Assembly (NCBI RefSeq): GCF_039414295.1
Contig: NZ_JBCITM010000007.1
Location: 1 to 64,000 of the forward strand
Length of the DNA stretch: 64,000 nucleotides
DNA from: Anoxynatronum sibiricum
GTDB taxonomy: Bacteria > Bacillota > Clostridia > Peptostreptococcales > Tindalliaceae
Direction of reading: 5' to 3'
Below are positions 25,299-34,400 of this stretch, piece by piece (positions within the stretch are counted from its first letter, which is position 1; each line of letters starts with the position of its first letter). The notes under the pieces were generated by a model, which was given only the letters and a program-made list of their open reading frames with translations, was not told the DNA's origin and did no database searches. The position numbers were made by a program, and so were the translations under genes.

Positions 25299-25988
25299 TT
25301 ACTGATTGATAAAGTTCACGAACAACCTGCGATTTTGCCGGAAGCGCTGTTCATCTTCCAGCTGGTCGATGAAGCTCTCTTTAAAATGAGGGTCTTTTGT
25401 TTTGAGGACATCGAAAATTTCCTGACTGGAGGCCAGGTCGTATTCCGGATGAAACTGCACGCCCCAAATGGGCAGTTCACCATACTGAAAAGCATGGACA
25501 GGGCATCTTTCCGACACTGCCAGCAACTGAAAATCTTCGGGCAATGCGAGAGCTTCATCGTAATGAGACAACACAAACACCGGATCTTCGAGTCCCTCAA
25601 AAAGTGGATTGGCTGGCAGTTGAATATTGGCCCATCCAAATTCCGGCTTTGGTGCCACTCTCAGGTATTCTTTTCCTGCCAATAGCCGCACCAGCAGCTG
25701 ATGACCGTAGCAAATGCCCAGCACAGGCTTTCGGTGCTCCTGGCAATGAGCCAGCACGGCGGCCATGGGAGTTTCCCACCCATAATCCTCCATGGGTGAT
25801 GCTTCAGAACCCGAAAGGATCAGATGGCTGAAAGGCGAAAGGTCTTCCAACAGCTCCGTCACTTCCTTTTCGCCACGGACCCGAAGGAAATGGACCGGCT
25901 CACCGGTTTCTTCCAGCTGACTGCAGATGACCCGATCAAAGGTTGCGGCAAAAACATCATCAAGAAAAAAATTCAGCACCAGTACCAT
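25299..25988 (-). CDS. Class I glutamine amidotransferase domain protein
   Basis: A stand-alone triad amidotransferase of 229 residues, like the small GuaA-N or YfeJ proteins. The nucleophile elbow is GICYGHQLL, and the catalytic His and Glu are in FHPEYD. No synthase domain is fused or adjacent, so the ammonia acceptor is unknown; gamma-glutamyl hydrolase activity is another option. The ATG at 25988 follows GGAGGAG. Monocistronic. Confidence 0.85.
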   Translation of the reverse strand: MVLVLNFFLDDVFAATFDRVICSQLEETGEPVHFLRVRGEKEVTELLEDLSPFSHLILSGSEASPMEDYGWETPMAAVLAHCQEHRKPVLGICYGHQLLVRLLAGKEYLRVAPKPEFGWANIQLPANPLFEGLEDPVFVLSHYDEALALPEDFQLLAVSERCPVHAFQYGELPIWGVQFHPEYDLASSQEIFDVLKTKDPHFKESFIDQLEDEQRFRQNRRLFVNFINQ

Positions 25989-26177
25989 ATGCACTCCTCC
26001 AGTAATTGGGTTTTTCACCATCGACAGGTTTCTTGATACTTTGTTCCATCAAGTATAGCATATTTTTCCCATGCCGGCAGCTGATTTCTGGCACCCCCGT
26101 CCCCCGTCGCATCAGGGGTGCTGCCCTTATGCAGTGGTGGCAGAACAGCCGCCGGTGAAGGTGTTTCCAATAATCAT

Positions 26178-26222
26178 CAAAAAACCTCCCTCCGGCCAGT
26201 TGATCGGCCTGAGGGAGGTTGA
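26178..26222 (-). terminator. Terminator after the selenocysteine peroxiredoxin gene
   Basis: On the minus strand AACCTCCCTC and GAGGGAGGTT form the base of a long stem extended by GGCC pairs, followed by TTTTTTG. It is about 35 nt after the stop. Confidence 0.85.
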
Positions 26223-26254
26223 TGTTTTCGATTCATCTCGATTTTTCTTTACTT

Positions 26255-26974
26255 CTATTCGTCGAAGGCTTCGCTGACTTTCCATTCCTTCCAGACATTG
26301 CCCACCAAGCCAGGACCAGGTTTCAATGTCGCTTTGCCCGGTTTCCATCCTGAGGGAGTTGCCTCTGTGCCGTTGCTGGCTCTCACCAGTTGATAAGCCT
26401 GCACCTGACGAATGCTTTCACTGACATTTCTTCCCACCGGCGGTGTCAATACTTCAAAGCCCTGTATGATACCATCCGGGTCAATAATGAAGCGGCCACG
26501 GGTTTCCACACCACTGTCTTCATCGTAAATCCCATACATTTTTCCAATACGGCCATCCTGATCTGAGCACATGGGGAAGGGAATATCTTTGCCGATCATT
26601 TTGGAGAGCTCGATATCATTCCACATTTTATGAACAAACACACTGTCCACACTCATGGAGAGCACTTGGACGTCCATTTCCTTCATAACGGGATATTTTT
26701 CAGCAACTGCTGAAACTTCGGTAGCTCAGACGAAGGTAAAATCGCCGGGATAAAAACAGAGCAAAACCCACTTTCCTCTGTATTCAGAAAGATCCACATT
26801 CACAAATTTTCCTTCAAAGAAAGCAGGAGCAGAGAATTCCGGGGCCGGTTTTCCAACTTTAACCATTGTTTGAACTTCCTCCTTTTCGGGTTGATCTATC
26901 GCCATCGTTGCTGATGGTTCACTCTTTTTCGTGAGTTCCGGTCGCTTGCAGCCTGGCTTGAATTCTTCGGGCAA
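26255..26974 (-). CDS. Selenocysteine peroxiredoxin (PrxU-like, UGA read as Sec83)
   Basis: Reading through the TGA at 26726-26728 gives a 239-residue AhpC/Prx-type peroxiredoxin. Sec83 occupies the peroxidatic position: FYPGDFTFV-U-ATE, where relatives have FTFVCPTE. The catalytic Arg region (GRFIIDPDG) and the WKPG C-terminal motif are present. The resolving Cys that normally lies before WKPG is absent (TPSGWKPG), so it is a one-Sec type; Cys136 (FPMCSDQDG) is the only other Cys in the core. A 36-residue polar N-terminal extension precedes the conserved domain. The TTG start has AGGAGG seven bases upstream. PrxU of Eubacterium acidaminophilum is the precedent. It reduces peroxides. Confidence 0.92.
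26698..26715 (-). promoter_or_regulatory. SECIS-like hairpin in the peroxiredoxin gene
   Basis: On the coding strand TTTCAGC-AGTT-GCTGAAA forms a perfect 7-bp stem with an AGUU loop, 10 nt after the UGA. Confidence 0.72.
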
Positions 26975-27008
26975 ATCGACACCTCCTCATATTGATGAAC
27001 GTTGATTT

Positions 27009-27070
27009 GATTGCATTCATATTAAAAATGCAATCGTTACACCTATTGATTATTATTATACACCTATTGA
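27009..27070 (-). promoter_or_regulatory. Repeat-rich leader/promoter of the peroxiredoxin gene
   Basis: GATTGCAT (27009-27016) and ATGCAATC (27028-27035) form an inverted repeat. ACACCTATTGA occurs twice (27039-27049 and 27060-27070), exactly 21 bp apart, about two helical turns, around an AT-rich block. This layout suggests a regulator bound to one face of the helix. No known box was matched with confidence. Confidence 0.4.
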
Positions 27071-27145
27071 CGTATTAAATGCAATGCCTTTTGGTGATAT
27101 ATTTATCTTGATATGAATACGTACACCCGTTTGTTTGATGGCATA

Positions 27146-27184
27146 AAAAACTCCGGGAAACAGTTGTGTTCTGTTCCCGGAGCC
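27146..27184 (-). terminator. Terminator after the DUF5610 gene
   Basis: On the minus strand CTCCGGGAACAG and CTGTTTCCCGGAG pair across a short loop, followed by TTTTTTATG, about 30 nt after the stop. Confidence 0.85.
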
Positions 27185-27210
27185 GTATGCACACCGCGGT
27201 GTCCAATCAT

Positions 27211-27795
27211 TTAGTTTTCGCTGTTTACCCATGCATCAAATTTTTCAAGTACCCGGTCATAGGTTTTTTGTGAGATTTCAGGTAAACTGCCCAGTGCTTT
27301 CTCAGCTTCTTTAAATCCCTGAATGATGGCGTCCCGAAGAAGTTCTGCCTTCTCTTTATCGCCACCGGAAAGAGCTATGGCAAAGTCGACGATACGATCA
27401 CTGGTTTTTTCTACACCGTATTCTCCGTCAGGACCCAGCATGGCTTCTAGTTCAGCCCTTGCTTCGTTATCAATGTTAACTGGTTCTCCATCCTGTTTCA
27501 GACGATCTGCAGACATTCCCTGGCGTTCCAACATGCGGATGACCAGTTCACGCAGCTGTTGATGTGCCCGGTTGCTTTCGTCCATCAGCCGTTGAATCGA
27601 CTGTTCATCCCGTACAGGTGCCGGTTTTTCGTAGGTTGCCTTGGTTTCCGGTTCGCTTTTGGTCAGCTGGTCTTTGACAACGCCCGCTTCCTTTTCCTGA
27701 GCCTTTTCTGCCTTGGTTTCCCGACTCCCTTCGTGCTTCTTCTGATTTAAGGCTGCTGCTTCATAAGCCGCCTGGGATCGATCTGTCACTTTCAT
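27211..27795 (-). CDS. DUF5610 domain protein
   Basis: A 194-residue soluble protein. The first 70 residues are highly charged and low-complexity (Lys/Glu/Ala-rich); the C-terminal 100 match DUF5610: LGPDGEYGVEKTSDRIVDFAIALSGGDKEKAE, then LPEISQKTYDRVLEKFDAW. The function is unknown. AAGGAGG precedes ATG. Monocistronic with its own terminator. Confidence 0.75.
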   Translation of the reverse strand: MKVTDRSQAAYEAAALNQKKHEGSRETKAEKAQEKEAGVVKDQLTKSEPETKATYEKPAPVRDEQSIQRLMDESNRAHQQLRELVIRMLERQGMSADRLKQDGEPVNIDNEARAELEAMLGPDGEYGVEKTSDRIVDFAIALSGGDKEKAELLRDAIIQGFKEAEKALGSLPEISQKTYDRVLEKFDAWVNSEN

Positions 27796-27917
27796 CAGAA
27801 AACGCCTCCTTTCATAAAAGTTATCGGCAGTTCCCCCTGGATTTATAGCCTTTTCTTCTTAAACATCTCTTTACCATTATCCTGTTTCAATGGCGGTACC
27901 GTCTGTCAACCGAAAGC

Positions 27918-28931
27918 CTATCTCGATGACTGAAGATCTGTTTCCAATCGATATAACCGCTCCCGTTCCTTACCGGTCAGCTTTTCCAGCAATTCCTGGC
28001 GGCGGTACTGGCCTTCTTCTTTTTTATTCCTTTTTTCAGACATGCGATGCTTTTCTTTCTGGGTGTCGGTCCAGCCTACTTTTCTGTTTCGGTAATAAAG
28101 ATCAAAATCTGCCAGACGTTTGCCTTCATCATCATATTCCAATCCCATGAGTATTTTTTTGATGGCTTCCGGCGGCAGGAAACTGAAAAGGCGTACCTGA
28201 TAGGCCATCACCGCCAGCAGGGTGAGCGCGTGGTCCCGTGTCCAGCTTTCTCCAAGAATAAACCCCAGTTCCAGTGCAGCAATCACGTGAATGAGCCGGT
28301 GATAATGCACCTCATATTGTCCCCGGTTATCATAGAGGTTGATGCGGTATTCATACCAGGAGCCGTCTTTCAGGGTATGGGTGATGTACAGCAGCGCCTC
28401 CCGACGCAACTGGGCATAACAGTCGTGGAGGGGTTGATCGATGAGGAGCTGTCGGGGGTATACGGCCTGTTCTCCCAGCGCCTGGTGCAACCGGTGGGTG
28501 GTGAGCCCCAGCAGGGTTTGGTCTTTCTCTCCCAGCCGAACCCCTTCATGCCAGGTGACCGTCTGTGCGTGATAATCTTTTGCCAGTGCGTCCAATACCG
28601 CCTCCTCATGTTCCGGTACCCTCATGAGCAAAATGCGGGGGCCCATATCCACCCGTTCAATGATGCTGCTGAGCCCTTCATTGATGATTTGACTGAGCAC
28701 TGCTGTTCCACTGCCCTGGGCCAACAGGATTCCGTGAGCATCGTCAGGATCTGTCATTTCCAGTCCCGTTGGCGTCACAAAAATCAGACTGGTGTTTTTA
28801 TCTGACTCTCGCTGGCCTTCGTCCAGAGACACCTGGCGCAGGTGCAGCTTCTGAGACAACTGGCGGCAGGTGTCTTCGGGAGATGCCGCGCGCAAAAACA
28901 ACAGCCTTGTTCCAATGCGCAAATAGACCAT
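27918..28931 (-). CDS. Hypothetical protein, 337 residues
   Basis: I do not recognise a family. No signal peptide or membrane span is evident. The first half is mixed alpha/beta; the middle contains an aromatic- and His-rich stretch (EVHYHRLIHVIAALELGF); the last 50 residues are strongly basic and charged, possibly a coiled tail or nucleic-acid contact. The ATG at 28931 has GGAGG seven bases upstream. The metallophosphoesterase gene ends 22 nt upstream on the same strand, so the two are probably cotranscribed. Confidence 0.7.
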   Translation of the reverse strand: MVYLRIGTRLLFLRAASPEDTCRQLSQKLHLRQVSLDEGQRESDKNTSLIFVTPTGLEMTDPDDAHGILLAQGSGTAVLSQIINEGLSSIIERVDMGPRILLMRVPEHEEAVLDALAKDYHAQTVTWHEGVRLGEKDQTLLGLTTHRLHQALGEQAVYPRQLLIDQPLHDCYAQLRREALLYITHTLKDGSWYEYRINLYDNRGQYEVHYHRLIHVIAALELGFILGESWTRDHALTLLAVMAYQVRLFSFLPPEAIKKILMGLEYDDEGKRLADFDLYYRNRKVGWTDTQKEKHRMSEKRNKKEEGQYRRQELLEKLTGKERERLYRLETDLQSSR

Positions 28932-28952
28932 TTTCATGCCTCCTTGATCTGT

Positions 28953-29576
28953 TTAGAGCCCCGTGGGATTCCGGTCCATTTTCCGGAATTTATTCGTGCC
29001 TGGCGGATATTCCAGATGGTAGACCTGCCAGGTTTCCACATCGATCACATGAATGTGTAATAGTCCATTGAGAAGCACTCTGGAGTCTTCCTCCAGATTG
29101 AGCGGATGAAACTGATGGCCAAAGCAGTAATAACCCGGTGCATCAGGCTGATCATCAAGGGCATGCATCAGGTGAAACTTCTTACCATACAATGAAATGG
29201 TTCGATTCTTCAAGTCTTCCGCAGGAAATAATGTCAGGAGCGTGGGAAGATCATCATGATTCCCTGGTGACACATGAAGTTGAGCGCCGCTGATTTTCAC
29301 CAGTTGATTCAGAAATGGCACCACAGACTGCTGGTAACGGCTCAGCTGGCTTTTTTGCTTTTCTATTTTATAGTTATCAGCCACGTCTCCTGTATGCAGG
29401 ATATGTGCCGGCTTAATGAGGGTCACCAGCCGATAGAGAAATGGATAGATTTCTGCCGGTGTGTCACTCATATGTAAGATCAGCGGTCCCCGGGCGGCGG
29501 CCAGTTCATGGGGAATGAAGGCACGGTCAAACAGGCTGTATATGGCTGATTTAAATCGATTGGCATAAATTCCCAT
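28953..29576 (-). CDS. Calcineurin-like metallophosphoesterase
   Basis: The metal-binding motifs of the fold appear in order: HMSD (in place of the usual D-x-H), LHTGDVAD, SPGNHDD, and the C-terminal FGHQFHP with the final His ligand. About 207 residues from the ATG at 29576, which has AAAGGA upstream. The first motif is altered, so the dimetal site may be non-standard. The substrate (nucleotide, phosphoprotein or phospholipid) cannot be told. Forms a likely two-gene unit with the downstream hypothetical gene. Confidence 0.75.
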   Translation of the reverse strand: MGIYANRFKSAIYSLFDRAFIPHELAAARGPLILHMSDTPAEIYPFLYRLVTLIKPAHILHTGDVADNYKIEKQKSQLSRYQQSVVPFLNQLVKISGAQLHVSPGNHDDLPTLLTLFPAEDLKNRTISLYGKKFHLMHALDDQPDAPGYYCFGHQFHPLNLEEDSRVLLNGLLHIHVIDVETWQVYHLEYPPGTNKFRKMDRNPTGL

Positions 29577-29678
29577 TCTCAGGTTCCTTTCATCATCTGC
29601 CCACTTCCCGCGAGTCTTTCGCACTGAATACACCTTGCTTTTTAACGCTTCTCATCTGATCATCTATGATCATCGCAT

Positions 29679-30651
29679 TCAACGATTCATGATCTGTTTG
29701 ATATCCCTGGCCAGCTGAATGGAGGCTTCAATCTCCACCCGGTTCACCGAGACACTCTCCACATTGCAACCTATGGGAATTCCCTTTTCGCGGCCAAACT
29801 CCTGAAGTTCAACAAAGGCCTGCCGGGAGAGGTGAATGGACCGGTCCAGAATATCACTGCTGTGACACAGCTCATTTTCAAGCCAGCGGGGAATATTCAC
29901 CCCCAGCCATTTCATAAAAGCCAGGGTTTTTAAGGATCCACAGGGTGTCAGGGTAAGCACCACCGGCATCAGGGGAAGGCCTTCCCTGCGGCAATGATAG
30001 TAATAGTCCGACAAAAAATTCTTGGAGGCTTCCACGTTATAGACCGCCTGGGTAACAAAGTAGCTGCAGCCTTTTTGCTGTTTGCTGATCACCCGAAGGT
30101 GTTCATCTGCTTTGAGAAGATGGCGTTCCGGAATGGCCACGCCACCCATCAAAAAGGCATCATTTTTCGAAACCAACTGATAGGCCTGTGCCAAAGACAT
30201 GGATACCGCCTGGCTGGAAGAGGCTGCTCCAACAAAAACCGAATAGCGGGTATCCGTTCCCTTGCCTCCAATCCACTGTTCCAGGACTTCCGGCGGATAC
30301 TTCCCCACACACCGGTAGATGATATGGGGGATGGCAAGATCTGTCAGGTATTTCTGGCTGTACTCCTGGGGATCAAGGGTTTTCATGAAAGGAAAGGGTC
30401 TGGCTTCTGTCACCCGTTCTTTTTCGTCTTGAATGTCATATAAAATGATTCTTCCTGGTGGAGTGAATGTTCATGTCATTAAGGTAGGATCTGATGAGGG
30501 CGTCAATGTCAATCCCCTGAATCCGTTCCACCTGACGGCGGGCAATTTCATGGAGTTTTTCCTCCGACTGTCCTGCTTTTGGAGGCGTGATGCCATAGGT
30601 GAGAATCCCCGGCTGCCGCAGCCTTATTTTCTCCTTTAACTGATCCGTCAT
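29679..30651 (-). pseudogene. Methylenetetrahydrofolate reductase-like gene, interrupted
   Basis: The N-terminal part (30651 down to about 30493) reads PGILTYGITPP...GIDIDALI, the first strands of the MTHFR TIM barrel. The remainder lies in another frame from about 30446 (LYDIQDEKERVTEARPFPFM) to 29679, with SVFVGAASS, MGGVAIPERH, FVTQAVYN and TPCGSLKTLAFMKWLG typical of the family. Removing 46 nt (30447-30492), flanked on both sides by GAT, restores one frame (DALI-ILYDIQDE). So a short insertion has split the gene. An assembly error is possible. The ATG at 30651 follows GGAAGGG. Confidence 0.7.
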
Positions 30652-30679
30652 GTGCCTGATCCCTTCCTTTCCAATGTTA

Positions 30680-30714
30680 AAAACCGGCAGCGCACCCTTT
30701 GGATGCTCTGCCGG
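30680..30714 (-). terminator. Terminator after the MoaD-like gene
   Basis: On the minus strand GCCGGCAG and CTGCCGGT pair across a long loop and are followed by TTTTTAAC, 24 nt after the MoaD-like stop. Confidence 0.75.
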
Positions 30715-30737
30715 CGCTACTATTTTGCAAAATGGCT

Positions 30738-30962
30738 TCAGCCGCCTCCTACAGGCGGAAATATGGAAACAACGTCCTCCGGTTTAAGGGGGTTGTCCAG
30801 GTGTCCATCCCGTCCGTTCACCAATAGAATGGCCACTTCTTCTTCCGGAATCGTCAGCTGGTCAATAATCTGTCGACAAGTCATTCCTTCCGGCCCTTCC
30901 ACCATCATTTCCTTATCCCGACCCTCTCGAAGGGTGGCAAACAAACGCACTTTTATCTTCAT
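30738..30962 (-). CDS. MoaD/ThiS-family sulfur carrier protein
   Basis: A 74-residue ubiquitin-fold protein ending in PPVGGG; the C-terminal Gly-Gly would be adenylated and carry the sulfur for the dithiolene of the molybdo/tungstopterin. The ATG at 30962 has GAGGTG six bases before it. It follows the AOR and W-cofactor maturase genes on the same strand, so a role in tungstopterin supply for AOR is likely (inference from context). No MoaE or MoeB is adjacent. Confidence 0.85.
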   Translation of the reverse strand: MKIKVRLFATLREGRDKEMMVEGPEGMTCRQIIDQLTIPEEEVAILLVNGRDGHLDNPLKPEDVVSIFPPVGGG

Positions 30963-31109
30963 CTGCTTCACCTCGTCAGCGTGATCTACGTATCATTATA
31001 CCCTTTTTTTCGCCATTGTCACGTCTAACTCCATTTCTGCCGAAATTCGCCATTGCCGTATCCTCACCGGCATTCTCTTCAGGGTCAATATTGAGAAACA
31101 CCACCGGCT

Positions 31110-32273
31110 TCAGGGGCACATGACAAAACGCCTGGCCCACAGGCAGTCAGCACAGGTGGGTTGAACACCGTAACAGTCTTCCTTCGTTTCTGTGGCGTAT
31201 TCACAGCCTTCCACCAGATCACAGTCCATACAGGAGGGATAGAAGTTGCAGTGAATCTGGTACCTGAATCGTTGGTAATCAACGCTGTTCCAGATTTCAA
31301 GCACCTTTTTTTCTTTCAGACTGCCGAAACTATGCTTGGTTACCTGTTTCTTCCGACCAAAAACATATTCTTCATAAGGATGTGAAAATCGGTAACAGGG
31401 AACCACATCGCCACCGGCTGTGATATACGTGGTTACATCTTCAATGAAGGCACAAGCCCTTTCTGTTTTCAACACCGCCTGGGGAAACTGGACGGTGACA
31501 GCTTTTCGATGGGAGTACATGCGGATCTTATGAAACAGCAATTGGGTTTCGTGGGATGTCAGGCCGGCAAATCCGTACAAATACTGATGTTTGTTTTCTT
31601 CTGTTTGTGGAATCAGATGTGACAGGATAAGTTTACCGCAACCCAGCTCATGGGCCAGATCCAGTACTGCATAAATCTGATCGATGTTCTGGCGGGAAGC
31701 CACAAACTGAAGACTGATGCGGGGCCAGGCAGTATCCAGTTCTCTCTTGCGTTGTTGCAGGCGCCGGATGCCTTCTGCCACCACATCCACACCGATTCCC
31801 CGGATGGCTTCAAACGCTTTTCCCACCCCGTCGACAGAGATGGTGATTTCCTGCACACGGCCCACCAGCGCATCCACCATGGCCGCTGACATCATGGTGC
31901 CGTTGGATGTAATATGAAGCGGATAGTGGCCAAACCGTTTCAGTATTTCCAGTATCTGAGGGTGGTAAAGAGGTTCTCCGATCCCCCCCAGCACCAGCTT
32001 TTTAATCCCCTTCACTTCTTTCAGACTCGCCTCCACCCGGTTAAGGATGTCTTCACTCATATCCAGATTGAACTGGTCTTCATCCCAACTTTTGCGGTAG
32101 CAAATGGCACAATTCAGATTGCACCGGTCGGTCAACTCCAGATAGATTTTGTGAATTTCGTCGCCAGGCAGCAAATGTGCCCGATATCCCAGTTCCAGCA
32201 GGTGGGTCCGGTCTTTCAGATTGTCTTCATAAAGGTAATCATGAATAAGGGTTTCATGGGACTTGGTTTTCAT
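31110..32273 (-). CDS. Radical SAM maturase of tungsten-cofactor oxidoreductase
   Basis: The radical SAM motif CNLNCAIC (C-x3-C-x2-C) follows a YLELTDR strand. GGIGEPLYHP is the SAM-binding GGE-type loop. The C-terminus is a Cys-rich SPASM-like region (CNFYPSCMDCDLVEGCEY and later TCADCLWARRFVMC) for extra Fe-S clusters. This matches the family encoded next to AOR-type enzymes and named as their tungsten-cofactor maturase. The ATG at 32273 follows AAGGAG; the longer frame would run into the upstream hairpin. About 387 residues. Confidence 0.88.
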   Translation of the reverse strand: MKTKSHETLIHDYLYEDNLKDRTHLLELGYRAHLLPGDEIHKIYLELTDRCNLNCAICYRKSWDEDQFNLDMSEDILNRVEASLKEVKGIKKLVLGGIGEPLYHPQILEILKRFGHYPLHITSNGTMMSAAMVDALVGRVQEITISVDGVGKAFEAIRGIGVDVVAEGIRRLQQRKRELDTAWPRISLQFVASRQNIDQIYAVLDLAHELGCGKLILSHLIPQTEENKHQYLYGFAGLTSHETQLLFHKIRMYSHRKAVTVQFPQAVLKTERACAFIEDVTTYITAGGDVVPCYRFSHPYEEYVFGRKKQVTKHSFGSLKEKKVLEIWNSVDYQRFRYQIHCNFYPSCMDCDLVEGCEYATETKEDCYGVQPTCADCLWARRFVMCP

Positions 32274-32293
32274 GAGGCAACTCCTTCGGTTGT

Positions 32294-32324
32294 GAAAAAG
32301 AGCTCCCAGAGGAAGCTCTTTTTC
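32294..32324 (-). terminator. Hairpin between AOR and maturase genes
   Basis: AAAAAGAGCT and AGCTCTTTTT pair around a short loop between the AOR stop and the maturase start. It could end most AOR transcripts and allow limited readthrough into the maturase and MoaD genes, giving unequal dosage. Confidence 0.65.
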
Positions 32325-32389
32325 AAGATGCATTAGATCAGAAGTCGATGTTCATCATCAGCGGGGGAACTGGATGCTTTTCACGGATG

Positions 32390-34183
32390 TTAAATCCCCA
32401 GTTCATCCAACTTTGCCTGAGTGGGAACGCCTTCAGCATCCCATCCACGCACATCATAATACTTGGGCAACAGAACACCCAGCTGCGAAAGGTTTCCTTT
32501 TGACGGACCTTCTGCAATGGGATCTTCCAACAGGCGCTTCGGCAACGTATCATCCGCTTTGCCAAGACCACTGTTAATGTTAAAGAGTTTTTCCATGTTC
32601 CAGATTCTGTCGCCGGCGGCCAGAAGGCTGGCGGCGTCAAAGTCGGTGCCGGTAACGGCATTCATCATATCGGCATAGTCATCTGCATTCATGGCAAAGG
32701 AGGTGAAGAGGCACATGCCGGAGGAATCGATGGCTGCTGTCAGATCCTGGAAGATTTTTACCCATTCCGGCTTGCCGGCCAGGTCAAAGCGGTCCAGTTT
32801 TTCAGGAAGCGCCAAAATTTCCGGTGAGATCAAATAAGCCCGTACGTGGCAGCCGCCCCTGTTTGAAGTGGCATAGGCCAGGCCCTGACCCTGAATGGCC
32901 CGGGGATCGTAAGCCGGCAGCTCCTGCTTTTTAACACTCATGGAAAGCTCAGGTGCGCCATACATCTCTCCCAGACGATAGGAACCTTCTGCCATTTTAT
33001 CGCCCAGACCTTCCCGCACACCCATGCGCTTAGTCCATTCGATGACGGCTTCGGCATTTCCAAACTCAAGGGAAAGTCCATCAAGCTCATCGTCTTTAAT
33101 GAGTCCTTTCTGATAGAGCTCCATGGCAGCTGCAATGGTGGCGGAAGCGGAGATGGTATCCAGCCCCACCTCATTACACCAGTAATTGGCCTTAATGACT
33201 GCTTTCAGGTCGGAAACGCCGCAGTCGGCTCCAAATCCCCAAATAGTTTCGTATTCGGGTCCGCCGCCTTCGATGTCATCCACTTTGCAGTGACGCCCAC
33301 AGGCGATGGGACATCCATAACATCCCACACGTTTCACCAGGTACTTTTCAGCCAAGGCTTCGCCACTGATCTCTTCTGCCAGAGCAAAGGTGGATTGCTG
33401 GAAATTATTGGCTGGAAAGACGCCGTTTTCATTGATAATGTTAACCAATACAGCGGTACCGTAGGTGGGAAGCCCCTGGCCGGTGACACCATTTTCTCGG
33501 ATTTTTTCGTTAACCCGTTTCACCACTTCTTTCAGTTTGTCAGGATCTGCCACTGCAGGTTTGCCGGAACCCTTCACCACAACTGCTTTCAGATTCTTGG
33601 AACCCATGACGGCGCCCACACCGGAACGGCCGGCAGCACGGTCAATGTCATTCATCACAGCTGCTATACGGGAGAGCTTTTCACCGCCGGGGCCAATGTT
33701 CAGGACTTTCGCCTTTTCATTGTTTTCCTTCAGCAGCATTTCAGTGGTTTCACTTGTCATTTTACCCCACAGGTGAGTGGCATCTTTAATGGTGACTTCA
33801 TCATCCACAATATTGATGTAGACGGGCTTTTCAGATTTTCCCTCCACAATGATCATGTCATAACCGGCAAATTTCAGCTCTGCCCCCCAGCGACCGCCGG
33901 AGTTGGAGGAAGCAATGGTGCCGGTTAGGGGTGATTTGGTGATGACCATATACCGACCACCGGTGGGTACTGTCTGAACACCACTGAGGGGACCAGCGGC
34001 AATGATCAGTTTGTTTTGCGGATCAAAAGGCTCTATTTTGTTATCCACTTCATCCGAAAAAATCTTCTCTGCCAATCCGCGGCCACCCACATATTTCTTG
34101 GCCAGTTCCAGATCCAGGGCTTCTTTTTTAATGTCGCCGGTGGTGAGGTTAACGCGTAAAACTGTTCCACAGTATCCGTACAT
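32390..34183 (-). CDS. Aldehyde:ferredoxin oxidoreductase (tungsten AOR family)
   Basis: Oxidises aldehydes to acids, or reduces acids, with ferredoxin as partner. The 597 residues include the N-terminal pterin-binding domain (LRVNLTTGDIKKE, KYVGGRGLAEKI, SPLTGTIASSNSGGRWG) and the [4Fe-4S] Cys cluster GCYGCPIACGRHC; a later Cys in the C-terminal region (SGMCLFTSF) is the likely fourth ligand. The ATG at 34183 is preceded by AAGGAGGAG. A sigma-54 promoter lies about 80 nt upstream and an activator gene directly beyond it. Maturase and MoaD genes follow on the same strand. Confidence 0.94.
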   Translation of the reverse strand: MYGYCGTVLRVNLTTGDIKKEALDLELAKKYVGGRGLAEKIFSDEVDNKIEPFDPQNKLIIAAGPLSGVQTVPTGGRYMVITKSPLTGTIASSNSGGRWGAELKFAGYDMIIVEGKSEKPVYINIVDDEVTIKDATHLWGKMTSETTEMLLKENNEKAKVLNIGPGGEKLSRIAAVMNDIDRAAGRSGVGAVMGSKNLKAVVVKGSGKPAVADPDKLKEVVKRVNEKIRENGVTGQGLPTYGTAVLVNIINENGVFPANNFQQSTFALAEEISGEALAEKYLVKRVGCYGCPIACGRHCKVDDIEGGGPEYETIWGFGADCGVSDLKAVIKANYWCNEVGLDTISASATIAAAMELYQKGLIKDDELDGLSLEFGNAEAVIEWTKRMGVREGLGDKMAEGSYRLGEMYGAPELSMSVKKQELPAYDPRAIQGQGLAYATSNRGGCHVRAYLISPEILALPEKLDRFDLAGKPEWVKIFQDLTAAIDSSGMCLFTSFAMNADDYADMMNAVTGTDFDAASLLAAGDRIWNMEKLFNINSGLGKADDTLPKRLLEDPIAEGPSKGNLSQLGVLLPKYYDVRGWDAEGVPTQAKLDELGI

Positions 34184-34261
34184 ACATTTCTCCTCCTTCA
34201 TACGATTCTTTTGGGATTTTCTTTCAGAGACAATAATGAAATACATGCTCCATTACTGATG

Positions 34262-34278
34262 TGCAAGTTGCATGCCAA
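34262..34278 (-). promoter_or_regulatory. Sigma-54 (-24/-12) promoter of the AOR gene
   Basis: The minus strand reads TTGGCATGCAACTTGCA, with GG and GC at the required -24/-12 spacing and matching the consensus at nearly every conserved base. It would give a leader of about 65 nt before the AOR start. Confidence 0.8.
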
Positions 34279-34400
34279 CCATCTGCTGTTTTCATTATAT
34301 TTTCAATAGTCCTTTCAACTCTCTCCCCTCCCTGTTTTCCAACATTGAAAGCGGATGGTCACCCGTATCCCTGAATGATTTTTGTCTCTTCTGAAAGACA

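Noticed and set aside
26255..26974. Peroxiredoxin broken by a stop codon
   Set aside because: The TGA replaces exactly the peroxidatic Cys, as in known PrxU proteins, and the SECIS-like hairpin is present.
30436..30446. TGA at the end of the MTHFR N-terminal fragment as a fifth Sec codon
   Set aside because: The frame after this TGA has no MTHFR homology; the homologous frame is different and is restored by removing 46 nt.
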